Counted from the stretch's first letter, positions 33,021-42,388 are shown. The stretch: DNA of 64,000 nt from Ruminococcaceae bacterium UBA1425 (GCA_002329365.1 DCUB01000039.1:1-64000), one strand, 5' to 3'. Translations and numbers: made by a program. Notes: generated from the sequence alone by a model not told the origin.

Positions 33021-33089
33021 GAGCACGTTCTTTTCAATTCCTTAGGTTTTGTTTGGTTAACTAAACTTTAGGATGAACGTGCTCTTTTT
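33021..33089. terminator. large hairpin behind the transposase remnant
   Basis: GAGCACGTTC (33021-33030) pairs perfectly with GAACGTGCTC (33075-33084), followed by TTTTT. It can act as a terminator or be the inverted end of the decayed IS. Confidence 0.65.
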
Positions 33090-33176
33090 CAATACCCGAT
33101 TCACTTTAATGGCCTAAAGTTCCGTGAAGAACCTTTTAATCCGGATTGGTATTAATAGAAAACAGTTCCGGGATTT

Positions 33177-34253
33177 CTATCCTTCGAGCGTTATTTTTAT
33201 GGTATTTTTATTGTCTGCGAAATGATAGGAGACATCTTTTGCGGAATTTTGAATAATCATAAGCGGCAGACTGTGTTCCTCCGAAGTTAAGGGGTTTTCT
33301 TCTTCTTCTTTCATATAGGACACCGTAACAGTCGTTTCGCCGGTCTCGTCGGAGTATTCAAGCATGTATTCGCCTTCAATATCCGGCAGAATGTTGCACA
33401 ACAGCTCCTCAGAAATAAGCAACATCGTGTTTATCTTTTTCTCGGTAAACATATGCCTCTTTAAGAATTGCTCCAGCCGGGCATTGAAGGCATAGAGATC
33501 GAAATGTTTACCCTCAATCTTATGGACGAAGGAACGAATCTTATGAATAAACGCTCTGGTTTTGGGTCTCTGCGGATGGTCAAAAACCTGCTCGGAGGAG
33601 CCCTCTTCATAAATGCCCTGTTCGTCCATATAGAGTACCCGGGTTGATACATCGCGGGCAAATTTCATTTCATGGGTGACAATCAACATGGTCAGCCCCT
33701 CGGTGGCAAGCTTTCGCATAACCGCAAGAACCTCGCCGACCATAGTCGGGTCAAGCGCGCTTGTAGGCTCGTCGAACAGCACAATTTCCGGTTTCATTGC
33801 CAATGTCCGGGCAATCGCCGCACGCTGCTTCTGGCCGCCGGACAGCTCGTCGGGGTAGGAATACGCTTTTCCCGCGAGCCCCACCATTTCAAGGTATTTC
33901 ATGCCGTTGTCAAATGCCTGCTGCCGTGGTGTTTTCAAAAGCTTTTGAGGGCCCAACATAAGATTTTCAATGATCATCAAATGGGAGTACAAATTAAAGC
34001 TCTGGAAAACCATACCCATCTTCTGACGCAGCCGGTTGACATCTGCCCGTCTGTCTGAAATATTTTCGCCGTTGATAAAGATTTCGCCTGCCGTCGGTTT
34101 TTCCAGCAGGTTGATGCAGCGCAAAAAGGTGGATTTTCCACAGCCGGAGGGGCCGATAATGGAAATGACCTCGCCTTTGCCGATTTCGGTGCTGACGTTC
34201 TGCAAAACCGTCAGGTCTCCGAACCTTTTTGTCAAGCCGGTAATTTTAATCAT
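33177..34253 (-). CDS. amino-acid ABC transporter ATPase fused to a SpoIIAB/RsbW-like domain
   Basis: A 358-residue protein. Residues 1-245 are a complete polar-amino-acid ABC ATPase (Walker A GPSGCGKST at 34-42, signature LSGGQKQR at 137, Walker B IVLFDEPTSALDP at 157). Residues about 250-358 are an extra domain. Its pattern INTMLLISEELLCNIL (E-x-x-x-N) and the end LPLMIIQNSAKDVSYHF...NTIKI resemble the HATPase fold of anti-sigma kinases SpoIIAB/RsbW, but the glycine-rich ATP-lid positions are not conserved (HSLPLMII). ATG 34253 overlaps the permease gene by 8 bases. A STAS protein heads the same gene cluster, so partner switching onto the transporter is conceivable. Confidence 0.85.
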   Translation of the reverse strand: MIKITGLTKRFGDLTVLQNVSTEIGKGEVISIIGPSGCGKSTFLRCINLLEKPTAGEIFINGENISDRRADVNRLRQKMGMVFQSFNLYSHLMIIENLMLGPQKLLKTPRQQAFDNGMKYLEMVGLAGKAYSYPDELSGGQKQRAAIARTLAMKPEIVLFDEPTSALDPTMVGEVLAVMRKLATEGLTMLIVTHEMKFARDVSTRVLYMDEQGIYEEGSSEQVFDHPQRPKTRAFIHKIRSFVHKIEGKHFDLYAFNARLEQFLKRHMFTEKKINTMLLISEELLCNILPDIEGEYMLEYSDETGETTVTVSYMKEEEENPLTSEEHSLPLMIIQNSAKDVSYHFADNKNTIKITLEG

Positions 34254-35757
34254 GTACCTTAACCCCCCTGATCGACCTTTTCTTGCGCTTGGGATCAATT
34301 TTATGCTCGATGACATTCAGTATCAGAATAAACAGGTAAGTAATTGCGAAATAGATAAGCGCGGTGGCAATAAGAGGGAAGAACGCCTCGTAGGTGCGGC
34401 TTCGGATAATATCCGAAGCTTTGGTCAAATCCTGAATGGCGATATACCCTACAACAGAGGTCATTTTCACCATCGAGACAAACTCACCCTTGTATACGGG
34501 GATAATATGCCTTGACGCCTGCGGAAGTGTGATGAAGAAAAACGACTGAAGCCCCGAAAAACCGCTTGCAGCCGCGGCTTCCCGTTGTCCCTTATCTATC
34601 GCGTCCATACCTGTCCGGAATATCTCCGAGGTGTAAGCCGAAAAGTTCAGGCTAAAGGCTATTACGGCCACGATTATAGCGTCGATATCCACGTTACCGA
34701 AAAGGACATAGTACAAAATCATCAGCATGACAACGATGGGTATACCCTGAATAATGCGGATATACAGTTTCGAGGCAGTTGTCAAAAGCTTTATCTTACT
34801 GCGGTTCATCATACAGACAAGCACGCCGAGCAGAGATCCCAGAAACATGGAAAGCATCGAGATCATTACTGTCAGCCGCAAGCCGGAAAAAACCAGCTTC
34901 CATCTGTTTTCCACGATAAATGTTCGATGAAAGCTTTTGCCGACGCTTCCGAAAAACTCCGTTATCTTCGCCACATTGTCGGACATAGCTTTTTCGTCAT
35001 TGGTTATAAGCACCTGGGGATTCGGAAAAAACGGCTCTGTGAAAAGGATTTTCTCCGCCCGCTCCGGCGTATTGTACATAGCGGTGCAGACATCCGCTTT
35101 GCCGCTTCCCATAGCGGAAACCATAGCCGAAAATTCCATATCCATATACTCGACCTTATATCCAAGCTCGTAGGCGATGCGTTCAATCAGCTCTATCTCC
35201 ATGCCGGAGTATCCGCCGTTCAGCATGAAGGCCGTCGGTTCCCTCGACGACACGGTCGCCGCTTTCAAAACGGGCGCGTCTGCAAGCTTTGGCACCTCCA
35301 CAAAGGTATAATCGCTGCCGTCCTCCTTGATCCAGTGGGAGATGATTTCATCCATTGTGCCGTCGGAGAGGTATTGGTCCAAAACTGCGGAAATCTTTTG
35401 TGCGAGTTCGGGTTTTTTCATGTTGATGCCGATGCAATATTTTTCATCGGTTAAAAAACCGGATGCCAGCTTCAATCCCGGGTTGTATTTTATAAAATTA
35501 AGCGCCGATGCGTAGTCCATCATGGCATAATCCAGCTTGCCGGCTTTCAACGCCGCGGTGGAATCGACATAATTGTTGAAGTGCTCCGTTTTTGCCTGCG
35601 GATAATGCTCCTTCGCGTACTTTTCATTGGTGGATCCCACCATTACGCCAAGCCGCGAGGTTTCAACCGGGACGACGGCTTTTTCCGAGGCACAGCCGGA
35701 TACCGCAAGCAGGCAGATCAGGATACATGCAATTGTCAATACAATTCTTGCTTTCAT
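34246..35757 (-). CDS. amino-acid ABC transporter, substrate-binding and permease domains fused
   Basis: A 503-residue protein. A lipoprotein signal opens it (LICLLAVSGCASE). Residues about 25-275 are an SBP_bac_3 binding domain, apparently with a duplicated or swapped lobe order. From about 285 on comes a BPD_transp_1 permease with about five helices and the EAA loop EAAAASGFSGLQSFFFITLPQA that docks the ATPase. The C-terminus ends with a basic tail. Fusion of binding protein and permease is known in Gram-positive glutamine-type importers. It follows two further binding-protein genes and overlaps the ATPase gene, so one translated unit is likely. It would import amino acids. Confidence 0.88.
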   Translation of the reverse strand: MKARIVLTIACILICLLAVSGCASEKAVVPVETSRLGVMVGSTNEKYAKEHYPQAKTEHFNNYVDSTAALKAGKLDYAMMDYASALNFIKYNPGLKLASGFLTDEKYCIGINMKKPELAQKISAVLDQYLSDGTMDEIISHWIKEDGSDYTFVEVPKLADAPVLKAATVSSREPTAFMLNGGYSGMEIELIERIAYELGYKVEYMDMEFSAMVSAMGSGKADVCTAMYNTPERAEKILFTEPFFPNPQVLITNDEKAMSDNVAKITEFFGSVGKSFHRTFIVENRWKLVFSGLRLTVMISMLSMFLGSLLGVLVCMMNRSKIKLLTTASKLYIRIIQGIPIVVMLMILYYVLFGNVDIDAIIVAVIAFSLNFSAYTSEIFRTGMDAIDKGQREAAAASGFSGLQSFFFITLPQASRHIIPVYKGEFVSMVKMTSVVGYIAIQDLTKASDIIRSRTYEAFFPLIATALIYFAITYLFILILNVIEHKIDPKRKKRSIRGVKVHD

Positions 35758-35780
35758 AACTCACCCCTGATAAATATACA

Positions 35781-36572
35781 TTATTGTAATCTCGACCGGT
35801 TGACAAGCACGGCAAGCTGCGTTTTTATATATGGCTCCGAAAACCAGATTTGCTCTGCGCGCTCTTCACCGTAAAATAAATCCGCAATAATACAGTCGCC
35901 TTTACCGGATCGTATTGCTTCGGGCATGCCCGAATAATCCATAACCACAAATTCAATTTCGTAGCCATATTCCAACGCAAACCGCCTGGTGAATTCTATA
36001 TCATAGCCCCACAGCTCATTTCCCTTGTAGAACGTCATGGGCTCCACCTCACCGCTGGTGATGACTTTCAGCTTTTTGGCGGGATTTTCAGGCGGCTCGA
36101 TTGTCGGCATCATATGATTTTTTGACAAAATCCAACGCTCGTACATATCCTGCGCCGTTCCGTCGTCCAGATAATTTTTTATAAACTCGTTGAGCTGCGA
36201 CATAAGCTCCTTGTTTTCAAACGCCGTTGCCGCGCAAATATCGAGATCGCCCATGCTGTCGGGCAGAACGGCTATTTTTGAGTTGGCCTGTACCATATAA
36301 TCAAGATTACAGCGGTCATAAATAAAGCCGTCGATTTTGTTGGATTCAATGGCGGCAACCGCGTCGGCCGTGTTGATAAAGTATTTCATAGTAACATTGG
36401 GGAGATATTCGCCGACCTGCCGTGCGGCTGCATAATCCTGCGGAGCCCCGATTACCGTGCCCGGGGCATTCAGCGATTTCAGGTCGATAATCTTTGTTTT
36501 TTCCGCACCGCAGGCGGTCAATAAGAGCATTGCGGCAACGGAAGCCAGAAGCACCTTCTTGGTTTTCATCAT
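35781..36572 (-). CDS. ABC transporter substrate-binding lipoprotein
   Basis: A 263-residue SBP_bac_3-like lipoprotein (LLLTACGAEK lipobox, Cys about 21). The last third (GNELWGYDIEFTRRFALEYGYEIEFVVMDYSGMPEAIRSGKGDCIIADLFYGEERAEQIWFSEPYI) is the standard first lobe of the family, while the first part is a second-lobe-like segment, so the lobes seem permuted as in the neighbours. GGGAG precedes the ATG. It lies 23 bases ahead of the fused permease gene, with 1 base between it and the next binding protein. It delivers amino acids or similar small ligands to the permease. Confidence 0.82.
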   Translation of the reverse strand: MMKTKKVLLASVAAMLLLTACGAEKTKIIDLKSLNAPGTVIGAPQDYAAARQVGEYLPNVTMKYFINTADAVAAIESNKIDGFIYDRCNLDYMVQANSKIAVLPDSMGDLDICAATAFENKELMSQLNEFIKNYLDDGTAQDMYERWILSKNHMMPTIEPPENPAKKLKVITSGEVEPMTFYKGNELWGYDIEFTRRFALEYGYEIEFVVMDYSGMPEAIRSGKGDCIIADLFYGEERAEQIWFSEPYIKTQLAVLVNRSRLQ

Positions 36573-36573
36573 A

Positions 36574-37371
36574 TCATCTCCCTAAGCGGTCTTTATTTAC
36601 CACCAAAACAATGCCGCCCTCATAATACGGCCCGATAAAGTCCACTGTCTTCTGACGTTCCTCGGTAATGGACATGCAGCCGCCCACCACGTCCACCTTG
36701 CCTGATGCCAAAGACGCCAGCAGCGCGTCAAAGTTCATGGGCACGAATTCAATTTTCATATTTAACTCGTAAGCGATACGGCTGATAATGTCCAGATCAA
36801 AGCCGACGGGCTGACCGTCTCCGCCCACATAGCTCATGGGTACAGTGCTGGTATCGAAGCCGTATTTGATAGTACCTGCGCTGCCGTCAAAATCAGGCTT
36901 ATAATCAAGGTTAGGCAAAGCCTTTTTCGTTTCATCGGCCGAAAACCAGAGACTGCCGATTTCCGCCAAAGTGCCGTTCTCTTTCAATTTTTCAAGCACC
37001 CCGTTGGCCTGCTCCAAAAGCTGTGAGTTTTTTGATACAGCAAATCCATAGCGGTCGTCCGCAACCTTGTCGGGGAAGATGGACAAATCCCCCTGTTGTG
37101 CCACAAGCAGCTCCGCGACAGGTTTATCCAATGCCAGCGCATCCACCTTGCCGGCTTTCAGAGCCGCCACCTGGTCGGAAAGAGTATTGAAATTGCTGTG
37201 TTTGACGTTCGGAATTACCCGGTCTATAAACTGCCCGAACACGGCGCCGGTGAGAGAGCCGACCCTCTGTCCCTCAAAGTCGGAAAGAGTGGAGAAGGTC
37301 TTTTTACCGTCCCCGGAGCATCCGCTCAGCAGTAATACCAGTACAGCCATGCAACAAATTACTTTTTTCAT
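36574..37371 (-). CDS. ABC transporter substrate-binding lipoprotein
   Basis: A 265-residue SBP_bac_3-like lipoprotein (LVLLLSGCSGDG lipobox). The N-terminal half (GQRVGSLTGAVFGQFIDRVIPNVKHSNFNTLSDQVAALKAGKVDALALDKPVAEL) and the C-terminal half (GFDLDIISRIAYELNMKIEFVPMNFDALLASLASGKVDVVGGCMSITEERQKTVDFIGPYY) are two binding-protein lobes in swapped order. AGGAGG precedes the ATG at 37371. It follows the STAS gene by 54 bases. Three binding-protein modules in one operon (this one, the next and the one on the permease) suggest several ligands for one translocator. Confidence 0.85.
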   Translation of the reverse strand: MKKVICCMAVLVLLLSGCSGDGKKTFSTLSDFEGQRVGSLTGAVFGQFIDRVIPNVKHSNFNTLSDQVAALKAGKVDALALDKPVAELLVAQQGDLSIFPDKVADDRYGFAVSKNSQLLEQANGVLEKLKENGTLAEIGSLWFSADETKKALPNLDYKPDFDGSAGTIKYGFDTSTVPMSYVGGDGQPVGFDLDIISRIAYELNMKIEFVPMNFDALLASLASGKVDVVGGCMSITEERQKTVDFIGPYYEGGIVLVVNKDRLGR

Positions 37372-37425
37372 ACTTAAAACCTCCTGCAAATATTAACCGT
37401 ATTGTAAAAGAAAATGCTTTGGTTC

Positions 37426-37722
37426 TCACTTTATCATCAGAATCTTCGTAAAGTCTGTTATCCGGATAATTTCCATAATCGCTTCATTGGCGTTTGTGAT
37501 GACCATGCTGCCCTGTTTGTTCATCTGCTTCTGACCGGCGAGAATGACCCTCAGTCCCGCGCTGGAAAGGTAGACTAAATCGGAGAAATCCAGAATAAGC
37601 TCTGTGATACCATCCAGACCCGCTTTGAGCTCGCTCTCAAGCATGGGGGCGGTAATGCTGTCAAGTCTGCCCTCAACAGACATCGTCAACTTGCTTCCAT
37701 CCAGTGTCTTGTCGATTTTCAT
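37426..37722 (-). CDS. STAS-domain anti-anti-sigma-like protein
   Basis: A 98-residue single STAS domain of the SpoIIAA/RsbV type. The core LDFSDLVYLSSAGLRVILAGQKQM carries the conserved Ser-Ser-x-Gly-Leu (Ser53/Ser54), the site phosphorylated by anti-sigma kinases in this family. AAAGGAG precedes the ATG. It is the first gene of a five-gene minus-strand cluster with three ABC binding modules and an ATPase that has a SpoIIAB-like tail. No sigma factor gene lies near. It may bind the ATPase tail, or work elsewhere in the cell. Confidence 0.88.
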   Translation of the reverse strand: MKIDKTLDGSKLTMSVEGRLDSITAPMLESELKAGLDGITELILDFSDLVYLSSAGLRVILAGQKQMNKQGSMVITNANEAIMEIIRITDFTKILMIK

Positions 37723-37814
37723 AGTGCATCTCCTTTAAAATAATTATACCTTAGAATAATTCCGGGTTTTTTACATGATACTACGCCCTTCTTTTATTGA
37801 ACCGGAAAATCAAA

Positions 37815-38504
37815 TTAGGTGTCGGGGTAGGGCTCGCTGCTCAGCGTGTAATGCCACCACTCCTCAGTGTAGGCCGAAAACCCGGCCTTTTCCATCGCGT
37901 CCTTGAGCACGAGCCGATTATTTGCCTGTTCTTCCGTTATAAGCTCGCTCCCGTGGTGGGACGCGGGGCCAAAGAAGTCAAAGGGCGTACCCATATCAAG
38001 CTCCCTGCCGGTCATCATATCCAAAAGGGTCAGGTCTACCGTGCTGCCACGCGAATGCCCCGAACGCTCCATTACGTATCCGTCGGGAATGATGCGGTCC
38101 TTATCTATGTCGGGATAGAAGAATTCTTTTGTTAAAACGTCGTTAGTATCCGCTGCCCAGCGCCCAAAATGGTCGACCGCGCCTTGCGGACGGTAGGCAT
38201 CGAACACCTTAATAGCGTATCCTTGCGCCCGTAAATCGTCGTTGGCCGATTTCAGCGCGTCCGCCGCATCCTTTGTCAGGATAGCGACGGGAGCGATATA
38301 ATCGTCCACCCTTGCCCCGACGAAGTTGTAAGTGCTGTAATAGCGTATCTCCAGAATCACGTCGGGGACCGTGTCGGTGACATAAACGAATCCGTCGGGC
38401 AGTGCGTTGACATTTTTCTCCCCGGCACATCCGGCCGCCAACAGTATCGCCGTCAACATGAGCGCAATCAAAGCCACACTTTTCTTCTGCTTTATGTATG
38501 TCAT
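37815..38504 (-). CDS. D-alanyl-D-alanine dipeptidase, VanX/DdpX-like lipoprotein
   Basis: A 229-residue lipoprotein (LTAILLAAGCAGEK) of peptidase family M15D. The zinc motif SGHSRGSTVD (S-x-H-x-x-G-x-x-x-D) and the later EEWWHY (catalytic Glu, zinc His) are complete, and FDAYRPQGAV fits the substrate Arg region. It cleaves D-Ala-D-Ala dipeptide; as a lipoprotein it acts outside the membrane, so it more likely recovers D-Ala from peptidoglycan than serving vancomycin resistance, since no vanH or vanA genes are near. It lies upstream of the STAS gene, separated by 92 bases. Confidence 0.88.
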   Translation of the reverse strand: MTYIKQKKSVALIALMLTAILLAAGCAGEKNVNALPDGFVYVTDTVPDVILEIRYYSTYNFVGARVDDYIAPVAILTKDAADALKSANDDLRAQGYAIKVFDAYRPQGAVDHFGRWAADTNDVLTKEFFYPDIDKDRIIPDGYVMERSGHSRGSTVDLTLLDMMTGRELDMGTPFDFFGPASHHGSELITEEQANNRLVLKDAMEKAGFSAYTEEWWHYTLSSEPYPDT

Positions 38505-38677
38505 ATTCCCGTTTTCTCCTGTGATTTAATCGGAAAATTCTTTTGGGTTATCATGTTACCATAGTGGTGTTTATGTCGCGGCAGCACTCATGCCGAAGGC
38601 CTTTTATAATCTTTCTGACCATTACAGCGGATAAGGCAGCCCTCAGTTTTTCATAAAAATTTCCCCGTTGACACAAG

Positions 38678-38935
38678 CTATTCCCTTATGGTGAACAGAA
38701 TGTTATCCACCGTCAGCCGTATGGGGTACAGCGTAGCTTCTCCCGGTGTGGGATCTGGCCAGCGGATGGCCTTTTCCTCCAACGTGATGTTCTTAAAGCG
38801 GCTTAAATCCTGCAAGCTGCTGTAGGGCATGGTTTCAATCAGGTTCTTCATATCAAAGAGAATTGTATTGCCGTGTTCAAATTCTACGAGTAGGGTATAA
38901 TCGTCTCTCGGTGTTACCTTAAGCATTTTGCTCAT
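38678..38935 (-). CDS. DUF2442-family small protein
   Basis: An 85-residue protein with the DUF2442 pattern (MLKVTPRDDYTLLVEFEHGNTILFDMKNLIETMPYSSLQDLSRFKNITLEEKAIRWPD). The ATG 38935 follows GAGG at 5 bases; longer starts add residues that read like noncoding sequence. DUF2442 genes often stand next to toxin-antitoxin or DUF4160 genes, but no such partner is visible here. Function unknown. Confidence 0.8.
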   Translation of the reverse strand: MSKMLKVTPRDDYTLLVEFEHGNTILFDMKNLIETMPYSSLQDLSRFKNITLEEKAIRWPDPTPGEATLYPIRLTVDNILFTIRE

Positions 38936-39030
38936 TGAACCTCGCATCCTTCCCTGTAATAAGAATCTGACCGTTACCGCTGTCTTTGATAGCGGGGGGT
39001 GCCCCGAAACCTTGTTGTTAACAATAAGAA

Positions 39031-39068
39031 TTCCCTTATACTTTTTAAAGTATAAGGGAATCTTTTTC
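39031..39068. terminator. intrinsic terminator
   Basis: TTCCCTTATACTTT (39031-39044) and AAAGTATAAGGGAA (39047-39060) are perfect inverted repeats, with TCTTTTTC on the plus side. It stands between the DUF2442 gene and the end of the LuxR-type regulator gene. Confidence 0.7.
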
Positions 39069-39108
39069 AGATTGGTATCGGCCAAACGGAGTATATTGGA
39101 TTACAAAA

Positions 39109-41580
39109 TCAAAGAATTTTCAGCTTTCCGGCTTTTTTTATGGCTGCCGTCCTTCCGCTCACATCCAGCTTGCGGTAAATATTCGCCAGATGCGTCTTGA
39201 CTGTGGCGCCGGACAAATACAGCCGTGCGGCGATTTCGTCCCGCGTGAGTCCTTCGGCGGTGAGTGTCAGCACCTCCAGCTCCCGTTCCGTGAGTGTTAC
39301 GGTATTTTCCCGTGCGCTTTTCAGGCTTTCCATGTAATGCTCGCAAGCTTCGAGCAGTTCCGTGAGGTAGCCGTCACGGAAATTATTTTGCGAGATATGT
39401 CGCAGCATATCAATAATATTGGGCGCATACTCCGCAAAGGGCAAAATCAGGTGATCCTTCCGCCCCATACCGATTGCTTCCGCAAGCTGCGCGCAGCCCT
39501 TTTCCATCCCGTACAGGCGGTATTTGGCCGCGGCTGAAAGGATATGATTGTGCAGGAAACCAAGCTGATTACGGAATATACCAAAGTATTGAGGGAAGGT
39601 TTCCGTCAATATCTCCAGGCGTATATAATCCTTTTCCAACAGCACGGCCTTTCCGTAGACGATATCATTAAACGCGATGCCCTGATACATGAAATTAGCC
39701 GGGGAGCTATCGCCCGTCCGCAGCCACGCGGGAATACTGTCCGACCGGGCCATGCAGCCGAAGGCGTAACCTTCGATCAAATCCAGCGAGGTGTTGTAAA
39801 GGGCGTTATCTTCCCCGGATACCTCAGCCCGAAGCTGATGCAGATATTCCAGTGCCTCGCTTATCTTTCCCTGATAAAGGTAAAGCCGTACAAGTGTTAG
39901 TCCGGCGCAGAGGATGATACCGGTCTGTCCCATGGTCTGCGCCTTGTACATTGCTTTGAAAGCGTTTAACTCCGCCTCCTGCCAGTCTCCCGTTTCCAGC
40001 GCGTATTCGGCCAGCGTCACATAGTCGCAGCCCGTGCCACAGCCGCTTGAGAGCCTTGAAAATGCGGGAAATCCGGCGGCGATAAGCTCTGCCGTTTCCT
40101 TTAAGCTTCCCGATTCCCTGTAATAGCTGTACAGGAAATGGGGCGAGCCAAAGGTAAATTCGGTGTCCCGCCTGACTAAGCAGGATACACCGCCGTCCAA
40201 TAGCCGGAGCGCCTTGTCGGTGCAATGAAGCATCTGGCGCGCGTCATTGAACACGGCGAAAACGCGTGCTGCGCTGATTTCCGCAAGGACGCGGTTGCGG
40301 CGGGGATGAAGCTCACGGAGACCCTCGTAATGCGCCTCCAGCTCGTCAAGACGGGATAGGGCGTCCCGCGCGGCAGTGGGGTTGCCGCTAAGAAGCAGGA
40401 GCGTGACTATGTATTGCAGATAGGCAAACGGATAGCGAAAAAGCAGCCCGCGGGGGGCTGCGGCAAACATTTCCGAAGCGCCCTCAAATTTGGCGGAATC
40501 CTTGGTAATGGAGTCTTCCTCGTCCAAAAGGGAGAGGATCCGCTCTCGTTCTCCGGCGCGGCATAAATAGCCATAAGCCGGCCTAAGCGATTTTTTTCCA
40601 AGGAACCATTCGCCCACCCGCCGATAGAGTAAAGAAATCTCCGCGTGATCAGTCTGTCTTGCCCGAAGAAAAGCAAGCAGCACATAATGGATTCGGTAAA
40701 CGCCCTTTGCTTCGTCGTAATAAACGAAGGCGTTTTCCTGCCGCAGTTTTTTCAGGATTTCGCCGGTGCGGGGCTCCTCCGTCACATACCGTGCCTGTTC
40801 CTCCGTAAAGACATCCATAACCGAGAGACTAAGAAGAAATTTCCGAATCTTTTCGTCATAGGCGTTGTAGAGAATCTTCTCCACAAGCTCGTCGATGGCG
40901 CTGCTTTGGCCTATGGGGATTCCCTGTTCCAGCGCCAGAAGGATCAAATAAGCCAGGGAAATCCAGCCGCCCGTGTATCTGTTGACTTTTTTCAGAGCGT
41001 CCTCGCTCTGGCGGAAATCCATCAGTTTACAGTAGGCACGTAGCTCCTCGTCGGTGAAACGCAATGTTTGCTGGGATATGATATTACACAGCCCCTTGGC
41101 GGAAAGCTCCGCGAGACCTAAGAAGGATGTGTCTCGAGTGATAAGGACAATATGAAAATCATCGGGCATCTCCGCGATAAACCGCCCGAAAAGCTCGGGG
41201 CGCAGGATGCCTTTCGCGTAGTGGATATCATCTATGACAAGAGTAGCGTCCGGCAGATAATCAATATCGCTCACAAGGGAAAGGAACGCCCTGAGATGCA
41301 ACGCGTCGGTGGGAACACCAAATCCTTTCAGCCGCTTGCCTGCCACTTCGTTGAAGCTGCCGGCGGTCACCGCCACCCTGTCCCAAAATGCCTCCCTCGT
41401 ATCGCTGTCTGAATAAAAGGATGTCCATAGGACCCGAACGCCGCTCGCGTTGAGAAATTCCCGCACCGCCGTGGTTTTGCCGTAGCCCATGGGCGCTTCC
41501 ACGATGGTCAGCGGATATTCGAATATGCTCTCAAGCGCACGGTTGACGCGCTCTCTTTTGAGTGTCTTGCTCTTTTTCAT
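39109..41580 (-). CDS. MalT-like LuxR-family (LAL) transcriptional regulator
   Basis: An 823-residue regulator. A STAND-type ATPase domain starts with Walker A APMGYGKTT at about 29-37; ATLVIDDIHY is Walker B. Residues about 380-700 are a helical (TPR-like) sensor region. The last 65 residues (TLTERELEVLTLTAEGLTRDEIAARLYLSGATVKTHLANIYRKLDV) are a LuxR helix-turn-helix. The start ATG 41580 follows GGAGG; an upstream ATG at 41595 would put GGAGG inside the gene. Such proteins are ATP-dependent activators of operons for sugars or other ligands. The target could be the neighbouring dipeptidase and transporter genes, but no binding site is known. Confidence 0.9.
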   Translation of the reverse strand: MKKSKTLKRERVNRALESIFEYPLTIVEAPMGYGKTTAVREFLNASGVRVLWTSFYSDSDTREAFWDRVAVTAGSFNEVAGKRLKGFGVPTDALHLRAFLSLVSDIDYLPDATLVIDDIHYAKGILRPELFGRFIAEMPDDFHIVLITRDTSFLGLAELSAKGLCNIISQQTLRFTDEELRAYCKLMDFRQSEDALKKVNRYTGGWISLAYLILLALEQGIPIGQSSAIDELVEKILYNAYDEKIRKFLLSLSVMDVFTEEQARYVTEEPRTGEILKKLRQENAFVYYDEAKGVYRIHYVLLAFLRARQTDHAEISLLYRRVGEWFLGKKSLRPAYGYLCRAGERERILSLLDEEDSITKDSAKFEGASEMFAAAPRGLLFRYPFAYLQYIVTLLLLSGNPTAARDALSRLDELEAHYEGLRELHPRRNRVLAEISAARVFAVFNDARQMLHCTDKALRLLDGGVSCLVRRDTEFTFGSPHFLYSYYRESGSLKETAELIAAGFPAFSRLSSGCGTGCDYVTLAEYALETGDWQEAELNAFKAMYKAQTMGQTGIILCAGLTLVRLYLYQGKISEALEYLHQLRAEVSGEDNALYNTSLDLIEGYAFGCMARSDSIPAWLRTGDSSPANFMYQGIAFNDIVYGKAVLLEKDYIRLEILTETFPQYFGIFRNQLGFLHNHILSAAAKYRLYGMEKGCAQLAEAIGMGRKDHLILPFAEYAPNIIDMLRHISQNNFRDGYLTELLEACEHYMESLKSARENTVTLTERELEVLTLTAEGLTRDEIAARLYLSGATVKTHLANIYRKLDVSGRTAAIKKAGKLKIL

Positions 41581-42310
41581 GGAATAAGCCTCCATATGAA
41601 TATAAATAACTCGTCCATATCCTTAAACTCACAAATATTATCAAGGGAGCGGCGGAAGGCCTTGCAGATTTTTCTCAGCACGTCTGTCACCGCATTTTTC
41701 ACCGCTGTTCAGCTTGCGTACCGTAAAAGAATAATCTGAGACTGTTCCATGAAATTATTTTTTTCATATCCCGATCAGACAGGGGCTTCCAAAGTATATA
41801 TTTCATGACTGCATTTCACCATATATACATATCATTTTCCAAATTAATATACCACCAATATGCACGAATTTCAACGAATAATATATTCAATGATATGTTT
41901 TTGACGCTTTTCAGACAGTTCCATACAATAAGAATAGTCAGTGTATATAATCCCATACTGCCGGGCTGAAGAAATAATATCGCATCTTGCTGAGGTTAGT
42001 CCTCGGTTTTTCATATAATTACCGGGATTATATGGGGTCAGTCACAAAAGGTCAATTGATTTATCCGCGGCCTTTTTCGTTGCAGCGATACAGTCATCGT
42101 TATACAGTATAATTTCCGGCATCGTGAAATTCTTCCTGCCTAAGTGCCATTTATGTTCATTCCGCACTTATACCGCTTGCTGTCCACTCATCTGATTCGC
42201 GCGTTTAAGCTTCCAAAGCTTGCCCGCGCGGTGCGCCGGAACATACGGCTTTTTCTATACAAAAAATAAAAGAGTTGACCGGGCATTGAATCAATGCTCC
42301 GGTCAACCCG
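41581..42310. other. 730-base gap without a gene
   Basis: Between the LuxR-type gene and the tRNAs. AT-rich, with stop codons in all frames and only short unsupported ORFs. I see no tRNA or terminator I would call in it. Upstream control sites of the LuxR-type gene may lie in 41581-41900. Confidence 0.5.
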
Positions 42311-42388
42311 TGGTCGAGGTGGAGGGATTTGAACCCCCGGTCCCCTGCTCCCAAAGCAGGTGCGATAGCCAAACTTCGCTACACCTCG
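42311..42388 (-). tRNA. tRNA-Pro (TGG anticodon)
   Basis: The minus strand gives a full cloverleaf: acceptor CGAGGTG/CACCTCG, D-loop with AGCGAAGTTTGGCTA, anticodon stem CCTGC/GCAGG around TTTGGGA (anticodon TGG), T-loop GGTTCAAATCC, and an encoded CCA at 42311-42313. Confidence 0.95.

Noticed and set aside
37815..38504. Vancomycin-resistance vanX
   Set aside because: The protein is a lipoprotein and no vanH, vanA or vanRS genes are near; D-Ala recycling is the simpler reading.
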